A DNA stretch of 64,000 nt, from the NCBI GenBank assembly GCA_001563335.1, contig LRSL01000069.1, positions 1-64,000 of the forward strand, written 5' to 3'. This stretch comes from Candidatus Thorarchaeota archaeon SMTZ1-45. Its GTDB lineage: Archaea > Asgardarchaeota > Thorarchaeia > Thorarchaeales > Thorarchaeaceae. This document shows positions 50,076 to 58,733 of the stretch, piece by piece. Below the pieces are notes generated by a model, which did no database searches, was not told the origin of the DNA, and saw nothing but the letters and a program-made list of their open reading frames with translations. The position numbers and the translations under genes are program-made. Every line of letters begins with the position of its first letter. The stretch's first letter is position 1.

Positions 50076-51716
50076 TTACACCTTCGACATATCGTAGAAG
50101 AATCTCACACCTGGTGCACCAGTTCTGAGATTCAGAAAAGTGATAATACCGGGGGTTGGTACTATTCCCTGTTTGCGCATGAAGTCGGTCTGGGACTGAA
50201 ATGTCCCAGAGTTGATGATTTGAACTCCGCGATAGTTATCAACAGCATTGTGATGACAATGACCAAAGTGTACTATATCTGGAGGGGTATCAATCACCAT
50301 CCAGTCTCTATGAAGCGGAGCAAGTTCGGTCTTTCCTCCATACATTGGTACAAGATGACGTTTTTTGAGAAGTTCTATCATTGGTTTTGCAGGTTCCGTA
50401 TATGAGGCTCCAGGAATATTCGTCACAAGATCATCCATACTATCTCCATGAGTCAATAGAATATTTACACCCTCGACGAGTATCTGGCTTGGGTCTCCCA
50501 ACATTGTGATACGGTCACCAAGATTGTATAGAGGTTGTGCAAATTCCTCGGAAATAGGAGGTTTAGGAAGAGCCTGTCGGTTAGCATCATGATTGCCAGG
50601 GATACAGAATATTTTGATTTGATTAGGAAGTTTATTCAACTTGCTTCCAAAAAGCGCATATTGCTCATAGATACTCTCAATTCTCAGGTCGTTTCTCTGG
50701 GTGGGATAAACACTGATTCCATCTATCATATCACCTGCAATGAAAAGGTATCTGATATGTTTCACAATGGCTTTGTCCTCTTCATCGACATCACGACCAT
50801 TCATCCAACCAATGAATTTGTCAAACTCATCTTCTAGAAACTCTTTGCTTCCGCAGTGAATATCTGAAATGAAGACAGCGTATACATCTCTTCTAGCTCG
50901 ACCTACATCTCGGGCTGTTGGAATGTCGGGAAATATCACATCATCAGCAATCATCCTCGCATCCTCGTCGATAAATCCGGAGATGCAGGTTATTTCATCA
51001 AGAAGTAGTGAGTTTGCCTTTTCCGAGAGTTGTTGTCCCTTTAGGCCCTCTCGAGTTGCAGGAACAATACAGATTATTGAGTCATCTGCATCTTCAAGAT
51101 CAATTATTACATTTCGTGATTGAGATATACTCTTGCTCTTTACAATTCCAAGTACTGTCTGGGTTGTGCGACTCGATGTACGCATACCTTCTCTAGTCAT
51201 TGCCCGTCTCTGCTTTGCAGAGTCCTTTCTTAGTTTGGCAACCTGTGGTGACACTGCGTTCTGAGTGTCAATTCGACTCAAGTATATCTTTTTGATGCGA
51301 TTGAACCTGTCTGTAAAAAGGGCTAGGAAATCCTCCACAGTTCCTTCAGACCCTACTTGTGCAGCATCGGGATTTTTCTCAATACGAAAGGACCAACCAT
51401 TTTCTTCCTCAAAAGCAGAGATTTCTAGTGACTGTTCTGTGTCTTCTTTTTTAGATTTATCAATTATCTTCTCCGGTTCTTCTTTAGATACAGTTTCAAA
51501 AGTCTGCCCTTCAACAAGTGATTCTACATAGTGACGTGAAAGTACCGCAGGGTGTTTTCCAACTTCATCAGTAATGAGAATGGACTTTACTGTTTCAATT
51601 GGGGTGTCTAAATGTAGAATATATTCAAGTGCTTCAGGTGCCACTTGGAGACCTGACTCAATTAGTAGTTTCAGTATAATTTGTCGCTTTGAAGATGTCA
51701 ATAGGTCACCATTCAA
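50076..51716 (-). CDS. polB: DNA polymerase D small subunit DP1
   Basis: 546 aa, proofreading 3'-5' exonuclease subunit of archaeal PolD. The calcineurin-like phosphoesterase site is complete: DIHCGS near 288, GDMIDG near 327, PGNHD near 372, THGDS near 425 and GHCHHN near 497. An OB fold comes before it. The N-terminal 60 residues form a small helical domain that contacts the large subunit. The large subunit is not in the window. The only start is TTG at 51716. It converges with cdc6. Confidence 0.95.
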   Translation of the reverse strand: MNGDLLTSSKRQIILKLLIESGLQVAPEALEYILHLDTPIETVKSILITDEVGKHPAVLSRHYVESLVEGQTFETVSKEEPEKIIDKSKKEDTEQSLEISAFEEENGWSFRIEKNPDAAQVGSEGTVEDFLALFTDRFNRIKKIYLSRIDTQNAVSPQVAKLRKDSAKQRRAMTREGMRTSSRTTQTVLGIVKSKSISQSRNVIIDLEDADDSIICIVPATREGLKGQQLSEKANSLLLDEITCISGFIDEDARMIADDVIFPDIPTARDVGRARRDVYAVFISDIHCGSKEFLEDEFDKFIGWMNGRDVDEEDKAIVKHIRYLFIAGDMIDGISVYPTQRNDLRIESIYEQYALFGSKLNKLPNQIKIFCIPGNHDANRQALPKPPISEEFAQPLYNLGDRITMLGDPSQILVEGVNILLTHGDSMDDLVTNIPGASYTEPAKPMIELLKKRHLVPMYGGKTELAPLHRDWMVIDTPPDIVHFGHCHHNAVDNYRGVQIINSGTFQSQTDFMRKQGIVPTPGIITFLNLRTGAPGVRFFYDMSKV

Positions 51717-51849
51717 GTTGGTACAAGTTTTTCGTTTTAAACATCATCTATAGTGAATAAGATAAGTGTAGAAAAACATCCTGCGGGAAATGTAATAAGC
51801 CGCCTACCCAGAGTTCAAATGGCGCCTTCCTTTGTCAGGTGGGATGAAT

Positions 51850-52827
51850 GTGGTTAACATCAGGAAACTCCAACAGACTGGTGGCAAAAATGGAAGTTCC
51901 TTTCTCATAATACTTCCAAAGGATTGGATAGTTAGACAAAAACTGAGCAAGGGAGATCCTGTAGTAGTTGCAGAAAGGGAAGATGGGTGCTTGATAGTTG
52001 ATCCTCGCCTTCCAAAGGCCGGTGAGAGAAGAACAACAACCGCACAAATGGAACAAAATCTACGATGGGAGATAACAAGCAGATATCTACTTGGTTTTGA
52101 TGAGATTCGTATCGTCAGTAAGGATCCTATCACAAACGAACAAAGAGATGAATTAAAGCGGATAATCAAACGGTTTGTAGCACTTGAAGTTACTGAGGAA
52201 GATGACCATCAGATAGTTGTACGATGTCTTGTTGATCCTGCAACTTTACCGGTGAATACAGCAATGCGAAGAATGCATCTTATCACTTCCAGAATGATTA
52301 GTGATTCATTGACAGCTTACTTAGATGGAATCAAGGATATGGCTAATGAGGTAGTGCAGAGAGATGAAGAGGTTGACCGACTATTCTTCTTGATTGTACG
52401 AGAGTTGAGGTCTGCAATTCAATATCCCAGAATGAGTGAAATGATGCATATCACACCAGTTGAAGCACTAGATTTTCGACTTGCAGTTCAGTATATAGAA
52501 CGGATTGCAGACTTGGCGGTGGATATAGCACAGAGGGTTGAGGACCCATTAGATGCTTCCCTCAAGAAAAAGATTGAACCGATAGTAGAAAAAGTAAGTG
52601 AGATGTTCTCAGATGCTTTCAATAACCTATTCAAGTTTGATTCAAAGAAGGTAACATCTGTGATTGAATCTGAAAAAGAACTGATCTCTGAAACAGGAAA
52701 ACTAAGACAGCATATTGTAGCTTCTCCAAATGGGCAGCCACAGACTCAAATCTTGGTTGTCGATAGTCTCTTGAGAATGGGTGAAGCTGCAAAGGACATT
52801 GTCGACTTGGCTTTGCCGCATAATTAG
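51850..52827 (+). CDS. PhoU-like regulator with AbrB-type N-terminus
   Basis: About 325 aa. MVNIRKLQQTGGKNGSSFLIILPKDWI is a SpoVT/AbrB-like DNA-binding hairpin, followed by helical PhoU repeats (residues about 120-320). This is the archaeal PhoU-family transcriptional regulator type. GTG at 51850 lies six bases after AGGTGGG and matches the family's first residues; an ATG at 51844 is too near. Phosphate response is inferred from family. It is followed 11 bases later by a phosphohexomutase. Confidence 0.85.
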   Translation: MVNIRKLQQTGGKNGSSFLIILPKDWIVRQKLSKGDPVVVAEREDGCLIVDPRLPKAGERRTTTAQMEQNLRWEITSRYLLGFDEIRIVSKDPITNEQRDELKRIIKRFVALEVTEEDDHQIVVRCLVDPATLPVNTAMRRMHLITSRMISDSLTAYLDGIKDMANEVVQRDEEVDRLFFLIVRELRSAIQYPRMSEMMHITPVEALDFRLAVQYIERIADLAVDIAQRVEDPLDASLKKKIEPIVEKVSEMFSDAFNNLFKFDSKKVTSVIESEKELISETGKLRQHIVASPNGQPQTQILVVDSLLRMGEAAKDIVDLALPHN

Positions 52828-52838
52828 AGGAATGAAAA

Positions 52839-54221
52839 TTGACCCAGAAACTGTTTGGCACCTCTGGTATTAGAGGATCTATCATTGAGAAATCGACCCC
52901 CGATCTAGCACTCGGGCTTGGGAGAGGACTTGGCTCATTTCTTGATGGAAAAGGAGTTGTGGGAGTGGGTGTTGATGCTCGAACTTCACGGAAGATGTTA
53001 AGAAGTGCTCTTGTCAGTGGGTTGATCTCGACAGGAGTAAATGTTATAGATTTGGGAATAGCGCCAATGCCGACTGTCGCTTATTATAGCACAGTCGATG
53101 GGATTCATGCAACTGTAATCATTACAGCTAGTCATAATCCACCGACGGATAATGGATTCAAGTTCTTCGCATCTGGACGAGAGTTCATCAGATCTGAGGA
53201 GGAATTCCTAGAGAGTTCTATCTCCAATAAAGAGTATAAAGTTGCATCTTGGGATAAAATTGGGTTGATTTCGAAGAAGAATATCAAAATGGATTATTTA
53301 TCTAAGGCGAGAGAGTTTCTACTGAGCAGAGGAGGCGTAAGCAAAAAGACGAAAGTCTTGCTCGATTTAGCAAATGGTGCAGCTACAGACTATACACCTG
53401 AACTGCTTACAGATCTTGGATTTTCAGTGACAACCATGAATTCTCATCAAGATGGCCATTTTCCAGGGAGACCCCCTGAACCATCCCCTAGAAACTTAGG
53501 CGATGCAATGAGGATGGCTGCAGAGTCTGATTTTGCTGTGACCATGTGCCATGACGGGGACGGGGACAGATTAGCTGTTATTGATGAAGCAGGTGAGTTT
53601 ATTGATCAGAACCGTGTAATTGCATTGTTTGCCAGAGATGAGGTTGAGAGAAAGGGAGAAGGAATCGTTCTCACATCAATTGATACCTCTAGTGTGATTG
53701 ATGAGATTGTTAACTCAGCAGGAGGGTCAGTAATTCGATTGGCTCTTGGATCACTTCAGGAGTTTCTTGCAACTGAGAGAGGAAAGGATGTAATTTTTGC
53801 CTCAGAGCCCTGGAAACCGATATTCACGGAATTTGGTTGGTGGATGGATGGAATCACAGGAGCAGGTCGCTTTGCACAACTAGTTGATGAGCTTGGTGAT
53901 GGTAGTTGCATGAAATTAATGAAGACAATTCCTAAGTACCCCATTCTAAGAGACTTTGTTCCTTGCCCTGACAAGATTAAGCAGTCCTTTTTACCAAGAG
54001 TGAAGGAGTTACTTATCCCTGAGATCAGTGGGGTAGAAAAAGTTCTCGAGGTTGACGGAATTCGAATAGACTACAAAGATGGTTCTTATGTGCTGATTAG
54101 AGTTTCAGGAACTGAACCAAAAGCGAGATTGTATGTTGGAGCTAAATCAGAACAGACTTTGGACAAGACTGCTTCAGCCGCCAAAAAGATGATGGAACAG
54201 GTTCTAGATGAGCTTCAATGA
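52839..54221 (+). CDS. glmM: Phosphoglucosamine mutase / phosphomannomutase
   Basis: 460 aa, alpha-D-phosphohexomutase superfamily. FGTSGIRG at the start, catalytic serine in TASHNPPTDNG near residue 95, metal loop DGDGDRLAV near 235 and phosphate-binding RVSGTEPKARLY near 425 are all present, so it is active. Substrate (glucosamine-, mannose- or glucose-phosphate) is not fixed by these motifs. TTG start at 52839 follows GAGG by eight bases. Ends five bases before the tRNA-Ser gene. Confidence 0.92.
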   Translation: MTQKLFGTSGIRGSIIEKSTPDLALGLGRGLGSFLDGKGVVGVGVDARTSRKMLRSALVSGLISTGVNVIDLGIAPMPTVAYYSTVDGIHATVIITASHNPPTDNGFKFFASGREFIRSEEEFLESSISNKEYKVASWDKIGLISKKNIKMDYLSKAREFLLSRGGVSKKTKVLLDLANGAATDYTPELLTDLGFSVTTMNSHQDGHFPGRPPEPSPRNLGDAMRMAAESDFAVTMCHDGDGDRLAVIDEAGEFIDQNRVIALFARDEVERKGEGIVLTSIDTSSVIDEIVNSAGGSVIRLALGSLQEFLATERGKDVIFASEPWKPIFTEFGWWMDGITGAGRFAQLVDELGDGSCMKLMKTIPKYPILRDFVPCPDKIKQSFLPRVKELLIPEISGVEKVLEVDGIRIDYKDGSYVLIRVSGTEPKARLYVGAKSEQTLDKTASAAKKMMEQVLDELQ

Positions 54222-54226
54222 GAGAA

Positions 54227-54344
54227 TGGCGCCGGGGATGAGATTTGAATTCGTGCTTCGTGTCGCTGATTTACATGAAGACTCACGAGCCACAAAGGGC
54301 AGCGGTTTTCGAGACCGCCTCCATAGCCACTAGGAAACCCCGGC
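54227..54344 (-). tRNA. tRNA-Ser (CGA) with an intron in the T-arm
   Basis: Minus strand. The acceptor GCCGGGG pairs with CCCCGGC, G73 and CCA are encoded, and the anticodon arm GCGGT-CTCGAAA-ACCGC reads CGA. A short variable arm GCC/GGC follows, as in Ser. The T-arm forms only after removing 32 bases: GTGAG-TTCAAAT-CTCAT (first pair G-U). The mature RNA would be 86 nt. The 5' end starts at 54344; upstream GATAAAATG could be the TATA box. Confidence 0.92.
54250..54281 (-). other. 32-nt tRNA intron between T-stem and T-loop of tRNA-Ser
   Basis: Exon 1 CGTG pairs with CACG near the intron's 3' end (4-bp central helix). Bulges are AGT and AAT, each cut after the second base, and the inner helix is CTTC/GAAG. 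Splicing gives GTGAG + TTCAAAT exactly, a perfect T-stem and T-loop. The outer helix is not formed, so this is a relaxed bulge-helix-bulge. Confidence 0.88.
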
Positions 54345-54436
54345 TCAGTTTCATTTTATCGTTGTGGAGATATAATGTTAATTGTCTGTATTATCAAAAT
54401 AGGAGAATCGTAGATTGCGACTCAATGAGATGTTTT

Positions 54437-54446
54437 GCTATAAATT
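54437..54446 (+). promoter_or_regulatory. TATA box of the YbjN-like gene
   Basis: GCTATAAATT, about 75 bases before the start codon at 54518, predicts transcription near 54465. It makes the longer frame from 54245, which crosses the tRNA, very unlikely. Confidence 0.55.
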
Positions 54447-54517
54447 TGCCAGTACCCCTATATCCACAATACTCAATACCGGCAAGTAATTCTAAATCGA
54501 AACATGGAGAGCTTACG

Positions 54518-54934
54518 ATGGTGTCAATTAGGAATATCAAAGATTGGTTAAACTCACTCGAAATACCTTTTGAGTTGTTGGAAGACATTAACACATTTCG
54601 ATTGACATGGGATGTCGAAGGCAAATCATTCGATATTAGAGTTACAATTCGTGCTGACAAATGGATCCATGTCGCAGTACTCCTTCTTAGACCTGAAGAA
54701 GTTCCACAAGGGAGTAAGGAAGAGCTGTATGGCTTTTTGCTTCGTGAGAATTGGATGCTCGATGATGTAACATACTCCATGGATGAGAAAGGAAATCTTT
54801 ACTCTGAAAATGACATACCCGAACAAACAAATCTTGAGAATTTTAGAAGTGAACTTGATGCTGTAATCTTTGGTCTCGAACGGTTTTTCACCACGGTGTC
54901 CAGTCGATTTGGAATAGAGCCAAGTGGATTGTAG
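54518..54934 (+). CDS. YbjN-like (type III chaperone-fold) protein
   Basis: 138 aa. IRNIKDWLNSLEIPFELLEDINTFRLTWDVEGKSFDIRVTIRADKWIHVAVLLLRPEEVP followed by a helix (KEELYGFLLRENWMLDDVTYSMDEKGNLYSENDIP) and a final amphipathic helix resembles the YbjN/DUF1821-type fold. Members have no agreed function. GGAGAG six bases before ATG 54518 and the TATA box at 54437 fix the start. Confidence 0.65.
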   Translation: MVSIRNIKDWLNSLEIPFELLEDINTFRLTWDVEGKSFDIRVTIRADKWIHVAVLLLRPEEVPQGSKEELYGFLLRENWMLDDVTYSMDEKGNLYSENDIPEQTNLENFRSELDAVIFGLERFFTTVSSRFGIEPSGL

Positions 54935-54986
54935 ATTGTACTGTTGCTTTCTTATTATTATCTTTAGCAAGCAACTAATAGAAAAG

Positions 54987-55074
54987 TGGTGCGGAGGGCG
55001 AGATTCGAACTCGCGAATCACTACTGAACGGGGACCTAAACCCCGCGCCTTTGACCTGGCTTGGCAACCTCCGC
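54987..55074 (-). tRNA. tRNA-Leu (TAG)
   Basis: Minus strand, 88 nt with CCA encoded. The acceptor GCGGAGG pairs with CCTCCGC, the anticodon arm CGGGG-TTTAGGT-CCCCG reads TAG, and the T-arm is GCGAG-TTCGAAT-CTCGC. The variable arm is long, as in Leu (TTCAGTAGTGATTC region). No intron, unlike the other two tRNAs here. A TATA-like GTTAAAAC near 55105 precedes it. Confidence 0.95.
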
Positions 55075-55123
55075 TTAGTGAAGCAAGATTGAGAGCAGGC
55101 CAGTTTTAACCGTTTTGTATCTG

Positions 55124-55270
55124 TCAGTCTTCAACAGTTTCCCAAGTGTTGCTGCAACGTGGGCAACGCCACTTCTTCCTATACTTGCCGCCACCGAACA
55201 TCTCTTTTCTTACTAGGGCGACATCATTGAATCCACATCTTGAGCATACTACAGTTTCCATGGAACGCAT
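55124..55270 (-). CDS. Small zinc-ribbon protein
   Basis: 48 aa, MRSMETVVCSRCGF then a KKWRCPRCSNTW second knuckle. The C-x2-C pairs are at about residues 9-12 and 35-38. This is a single-ribbon protein of unknown role; such short ribbons occur near ribosomal genes in archaea. GAGG six bases before the ATG at 55270 supports the start; the ATG at 55261 is a shorter option. It ends 49 bases upstream of tRNA-Leu on the same strand. Confidence 0.75.
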   Translation of the reverse strand: MRSMETVVCSRCGFNDVALVRKEMFGGGKYRKKWRCPRCSNTWETVED

Positions 55271-55435
55271 CTCAAGCCTCACAGGGCATGACTATCATAT
55301 CTAGTTTTGCTATATGTATCAGGACACGTCACAATGTTTTTATTAGACTCATTAGTTGTCGGCGCGTTTCTGTGGCTAGAAGCCATAGAACAATCCATGA
55401 TTTTCTGGATTTTCCAGTATGAGTGTGATATTCAG

Positions 55436-56089
55436 ATGTCCTCAAAAAGTAGACAAGCAGTTGCAAGGACCAAGGACAAATGGCGAGATAAGATCTGGTA
55501 CCAGATTCTTGCACCAGACTATTTCGACAATAAAGAGATAGGTAAAACGCCTGCAGGCAGTCCTGAACTCTTGGTTGGTAGAACAGTACAGCCCACACTC
55601 TACGACTTAACAGGGGACTTTGACAGGATTCATGTCAAGCTAAGATTCAAGATATTAGAAGTTGCAGGACAACAAGCTAAGACTGTGTTCTATGGACATG
55701 AATGGAGTTCTGACTATCTAAGAGGATTGGTGCGGCGGGGAACATCAAGAATTGATTGGATTGGTCCAATCCTTACCAAGGACGATTATTTGATGCGAAT
55801 TTCGGTTATTGTCTTTACAACCACACGAGCTAAGACAAGCCAAGAACATGCTGTTAGAAAAGCCATTGAAAAGGTCATTAGGGCTCATGCAAAGAAACAC
55901 GGTTTTAATGAGCTTGTTACCAAGGTGATTCTTGGAGATTTGGCTGCAGAAGTCTATGAAGAAGTCAAGAAAATAATCCCAATTCGACAATGTGAGATTC
56001 GAAAAAGCAAGGTACTCAAAGGACCAGAAGAGGTAAAGATTCGAAGAGCTAGGCTTCGAAGAGGTACACCGGCTGATAAAGAAGCCTAG
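55436..56089 (+). CDS. rps3ae: Small ribosomal subunit protein eS1 (S3Ae)
   Basis: 217 aa. KDKWRDKIWYQILAPDYFDNKEIGKTPAGSPELLVGRTVQPTLYDLTGDF, HEWSSDYLRGLVRRGTSRIDW and VKKIIPIRQCEIRKSKVL identify S3Ae. The frame reaches back to 55307, but the family starts near MSSKSRQA at 55436. Component of the small subunit platform. Confidence 0.96.
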   Translation: MSSKSRQAVARTKDKWRDKIWYQILAPDYFDNKEIGKTPAGSPELLVGRTVQPTLYDLTGDFDRIHVKLRFKILEVAGQQAKTVFYGHEWSSDYLRGLVRRGTSRIDWIGPILTKDDYLMRISVIVFTTTRAKTSQEHAVRKAIEKVIRAHAKKHGFNELVTKVILGDLAAEVYEEVKKIIPIRQCEIRKSKVLKGPEEVKIRRARLRRGTPADKEA

Positions 56090-56103
56090 AAACCAATCAT
56101 ATT

Positions 56104-56457
56104 TCAAGTCCCCATATTCTCAAGCTTGTGCAGTGCTTGCAGTAGTAGAACCATAAGGTTTGCAAGTTTAGTGAGAGCTTCAGTATCTGTTTCGTTATCA
56201 ACTACTTCATTTAGAGCCTTCAGTTTATTGATCAGGGTCACTCTGAGTTCGGGAATCAATGTCTTTACAGCTTTAGCCTCTACTTCCTGGTCAGACTGTG
56301 CATATACTATTCGTCTATCACATTTGACACAGTAAATATCATCTTTTACCTTGAAAAGGGGAGAACCACATTGAGGACAGGCATCAGCAAGCATTGTGGC
56401 TCCATGTCGTAGAAGATCAGCCATTCTCTTTACAGAGGTATCATCTTTATCGCTCAT
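56104..56457 (-). CDS. Zinc-ribbon protein of the SSSCA1/p27 autoantigen type
   Basis: About 117 aa. VKRMADLLRHGATMLADACPQCGSPLFKVKDDIYCVKCDRRIVYA matches the conserved ribbon of the Sjogren/scleroderma autoantigen p27 family (PF06677), with CPQC and CVKC. A helical C-terminus (LRVTLINKLKALNEVVDNETD, LANLMVLLLQALHKLENM) follows. Function in archaea unknown. ATG 56457; a GTG at 56466 is also possible. Converges with S3Ae. Confidence 0.88.
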   Translation of the reverse strand: MSDKDDTSVKRMADLLRHGATMLADACPQCGSPLFKVKDDIYCVKCDRRIVYAQSDQEVEAKAVKTLIPELRVTLINKLKALNEVVDNETDTEALTKLANLMVLLLQALHKLENMGT

Positions 56458-56646
56458 TATATTCACTTCGGAATAATGTGTGTTACAATATAAGAAAAGC
56501 TGCAGAATTATTGAGGCTATTTGTGATTTAAACCAAGACTCTCAAGCTCGGTAGGTCTGATGAAAACGTTGATATGGTTAACGAGGTGAGAGTCATTTGT
56601 TGTTCGCACTCCATTTGTGCGTAAAGACCATTCAGAGGTGAGTCCT

Positions 56647-56910
56647 TTGGACCCCGAAACACAGAAGAGCATAGACCAGTCTAAGCACCTCCTAAAACAG
56701 ATATCGGAGGATTCCTCAGTTCCGAGGAATATTAGGCGTGCAGCGAATGAAGCCATCGCCGTTCTTGAGAATGAAACAGACTCTCCAGCTGTGAGAGCTC
56801 AGAATGCAATAGCAATCTTGGATGAGCCAAGCCAGGACCCGAACTGCCCAAACCATGCTCGGACTAAGATTTGGCATGTTTCCAGCTTGTTGGAGCCAAT
56901 TCGTGACTAG
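56647..56910 (+). CDS. UPF0147 family protein
   Basis: About 87 aa, all helical: LKQISEDSSVPRNIRRAANEAIAVLENETDSPAVRAQNAIAILDEPSQDPNCPNHARTKIWHVSSLLEPI is the UPF0147 signature. Function unknown; the family is conserved in archaea. GGTGAG (56636-56641) puts the start at TTG 56647; GTG at 56638 or 56617 is possible. Confidence 0.88.
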   Translation: MDPETQKSIDQSKHLLKQISEDSSVPRNIRRAANEAIAVLENETDSPAVRAQNAIAILDEPSQDPNCPNHARTKIWHVSSLLEPIRD

Positions 56911-57002
56911 CTCTGTTTGGTCAGCAATAATGAATCAATAAGACCAACCAAGACCGTGCAAGGTAATGGAATGGCACCCATTTCCCGGGCCAGTGTTTGC
57001 TA

Positions 57003-58472
57003 ATGATAAAGGCTAGGATAAGAGGAATCTATTCGCAATCGTTGACGCAGATTATGCTGCAAAATCACTTTGACATAGTGCAACCAACCCCAGAAGTAGC
57101 AAGAAGATTTGGTCTCCCCTATCGTAGCGATATTCCAGATGTGGACATATGGGACAGAAGTGACCTTCAAGGTATTGTGGCTATTGCTTATGAATCGGTT
57201 TTAACTCGTCTTACAGAGGTTTTACGTCGGAGATTAGGTGGGGTGATCACTAGAACGCCTAGGGTAGCAAAGAGCTCCGTCTACAAGGGACTTGTTCTTG
57301 GAAAGGATGAGAGAACAGGACAGACAAAGGTTGACTTAGGATTAATATCAGGACTTCTCCCCGATAGAAGACTCCAAAGAGGACAGCAAGTCATGGTTCA
57401 AATACGTGCTCATGACTATGGAAGAAAAGCTCCAGTCCTATCATCGAGCATTACTATTCCTGGGCAAGCTGCGGTCCTCCTTCCTGAGTCTGTTGTACGT
57501 CTTAGTACAAAGATTAAGGATCAAGAGTCTCGTAGAAATCTATTAAACCTCGGTCGGAAGATTAGAGAACATACGGAGAACTGGGGAATATTATGGAGAA
57601 CTGCAGCAGAGAAACTCACTGAAGAAGAGTTACGAGATGAGGTGGATGACCTTCTCGATACAGCACAACAGGTATTCAACAAATATAATGAATTGGACTC
57701 TACAGGTATTCTCTTTGAAGGTACTAGTAATGCGGATATCGAATTTCCACTAGAGGTAAAAGACACGCTCGATAAGACACGTGCAAAAATAAAGCCCACC
57801 ATAAAACGACATCATTTCTACAAAAGTGCTGGTTATGCATCGCTTGTCGATTTAGCTGAGATGATTATTGAAGATCGTCCTGAAGAACGAAACTATGTTG
57901 TTTCTAAGCTTGAAAAGGTAATTTCACGTGATTTGCCTCGTGTTGACGATTCCGTCAATATAGAACATGTAAAATTAGATGGCAGAAACATTGTGCTTTC
58001 TAGAGGAAGAATAGCTGAAACTGCTTCTAAAGGATTCATTATTAGAAGACAGTTTAGACACACAAATCGGAAACTAAAGATGAATCACGATGCACAGGAG
58101 AGTGTTGATGTGGTAAGTAGTGAGGGGGACTATGCACTGACTAAAGTAATTCCAGGTGCATTCTCACTTTTAACCAACTATTATTCCCGTGAGGGTAATG
58201 TGAAAGGCACCTATGTTAACATCAACACCGGAGTTGAGGTCTATCCAAGCAATGGAAACAATCCTGGAAGAATTCGATATATAGACCTTGAGATTGATGT
58301 GGTAAAGGCTCCAATCACTGAGGACCCGCGTATTATAGATCAGCATCTTCTAAAGAAAGCTGTTCAGCGGGGATTCATTACACAAGAGATGGCAGATGAG
58401 TCACGTTCAAGGGCGCAAGCAGTATGTGACGAACTCATGGTATCAAATGAGATCAATTCAGAGTTGATGTGA
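57003..58472 (+). CDS. RNase E/G-type endoribonuclease FAU-1
   Basis: 489 aa. ARIRGIYSQSLTQIMLQNHFDIVQPTPEVARRFGL resembles the S1-like start of the RNase E/G superfamily, and the C-terminal third has the DUF402 pattern (YALTKVIPGAFSLLTNYYSREGNVKGTYVNINTGVEVYPSNGNNPGRIRYIDLEIDVVKAP). This is the archaeal FAU-1 family, reported to cut AU-rich RNA and process 5S rRNA precursors. ATG 57003 or TTG 56997 start. It leads away from UPF0147. Confidence 0.9.
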   Translation: MIKARIRGIYSQSLTQIMLQNHFDIVQPTPEVARRFGLPYRSDIPDVDIWDRSDLQGIVAIAYESVLTRLTEVLRRRLGGVITRTPRVAKSSVYKGLVLGKDERTGQTKVDLGLISGLLPDRRLQRGQQVMVQIRAHDYGRKAPVLSSSITIPGQAAVLLPESVVRLSTKIKDQESRRNLLNLGRKIREHTENWGILWRTAAEKLTEEELRDEVDDLLDTAQQVFNKYNELDSTGILFEGTSNADIEFPLEVKDTLDKTRAKIKPTIKRHHFYKSAGYASLVDLAEMIIEDRPEERNYVVSKLEKVISRDLPRVDDSVNIEHVKLDGRNIVLSRGRIAETASKGFIIRRQFRHTNRKLKMNHDAQESVDVVSSEGDYALTKVIPGAFSLLTNYYSREGNVKGTYVNINTGVEVYPSNGNNPGRIRYIDLEIDVVKAPITEDPRIIDQHLLKKAVQRGFITQEMADESRSRAQAVCDELMVSNEINSELM

Positions 58473-58491
58473 TTTCACATCTCTTCAGAAT

Positions 58492-58731
58492 TTAGTCAAC
58501 AGAATCAGATGTTCTCATTGAGAGATCTATGGCACTCATTAGATCCTCAAGCGTGCCAGCTAGACTTTCCAAACTACGTGATGATCGAATTCTGACATTT
58601 ACTTGTTGGTTATCAAGTGAACACTCAATCTCAAGACCTTCAGGTAATGGAGTGTTATCAGGAGTGATTGCTAAGAGTGTCCTTCTTGCATCTTCTTTTG
58701 ATTCGAAATTTAGCTTAATATGTACGCTCAA
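58492..58731 (-). CDS. pcc1: KEOPS complex subunit Pcc1
   Basis: 79 aa. HIKLNFESKEDARRTLLAITPDNTPLPEGLEIECSLDNQQVNVRIRSSRSLESLAGTLEDLMSAIDL is the Pcc1 dimerisation fold (helix plus sheet). It joins Kae1 in the t6A synthesis complex. TTG start at 58731 has AGGAG seven bases before it. Overlaps closely with the DHH gene upstream, so co-expressed. Confidence 0.9.
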   Translation of the reverse strand: MSVHIKLNFESKEDARRTLLAITPDNTPLPEGLEIECSLDNQQVNVRIRSSRSLESLAGTLEDLMSAIDLSMRTSDSVD

Positions 58732-58733
58732 GA

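Noticed and set aside
54245..54517. Frame extension of the YbjN-like gene across tRNA-Ser
   Set aside because: It overlaps the tRNA gene on the other strand; a TATA box at 54437 and GGAGAG before ATG 54518 give a better start.
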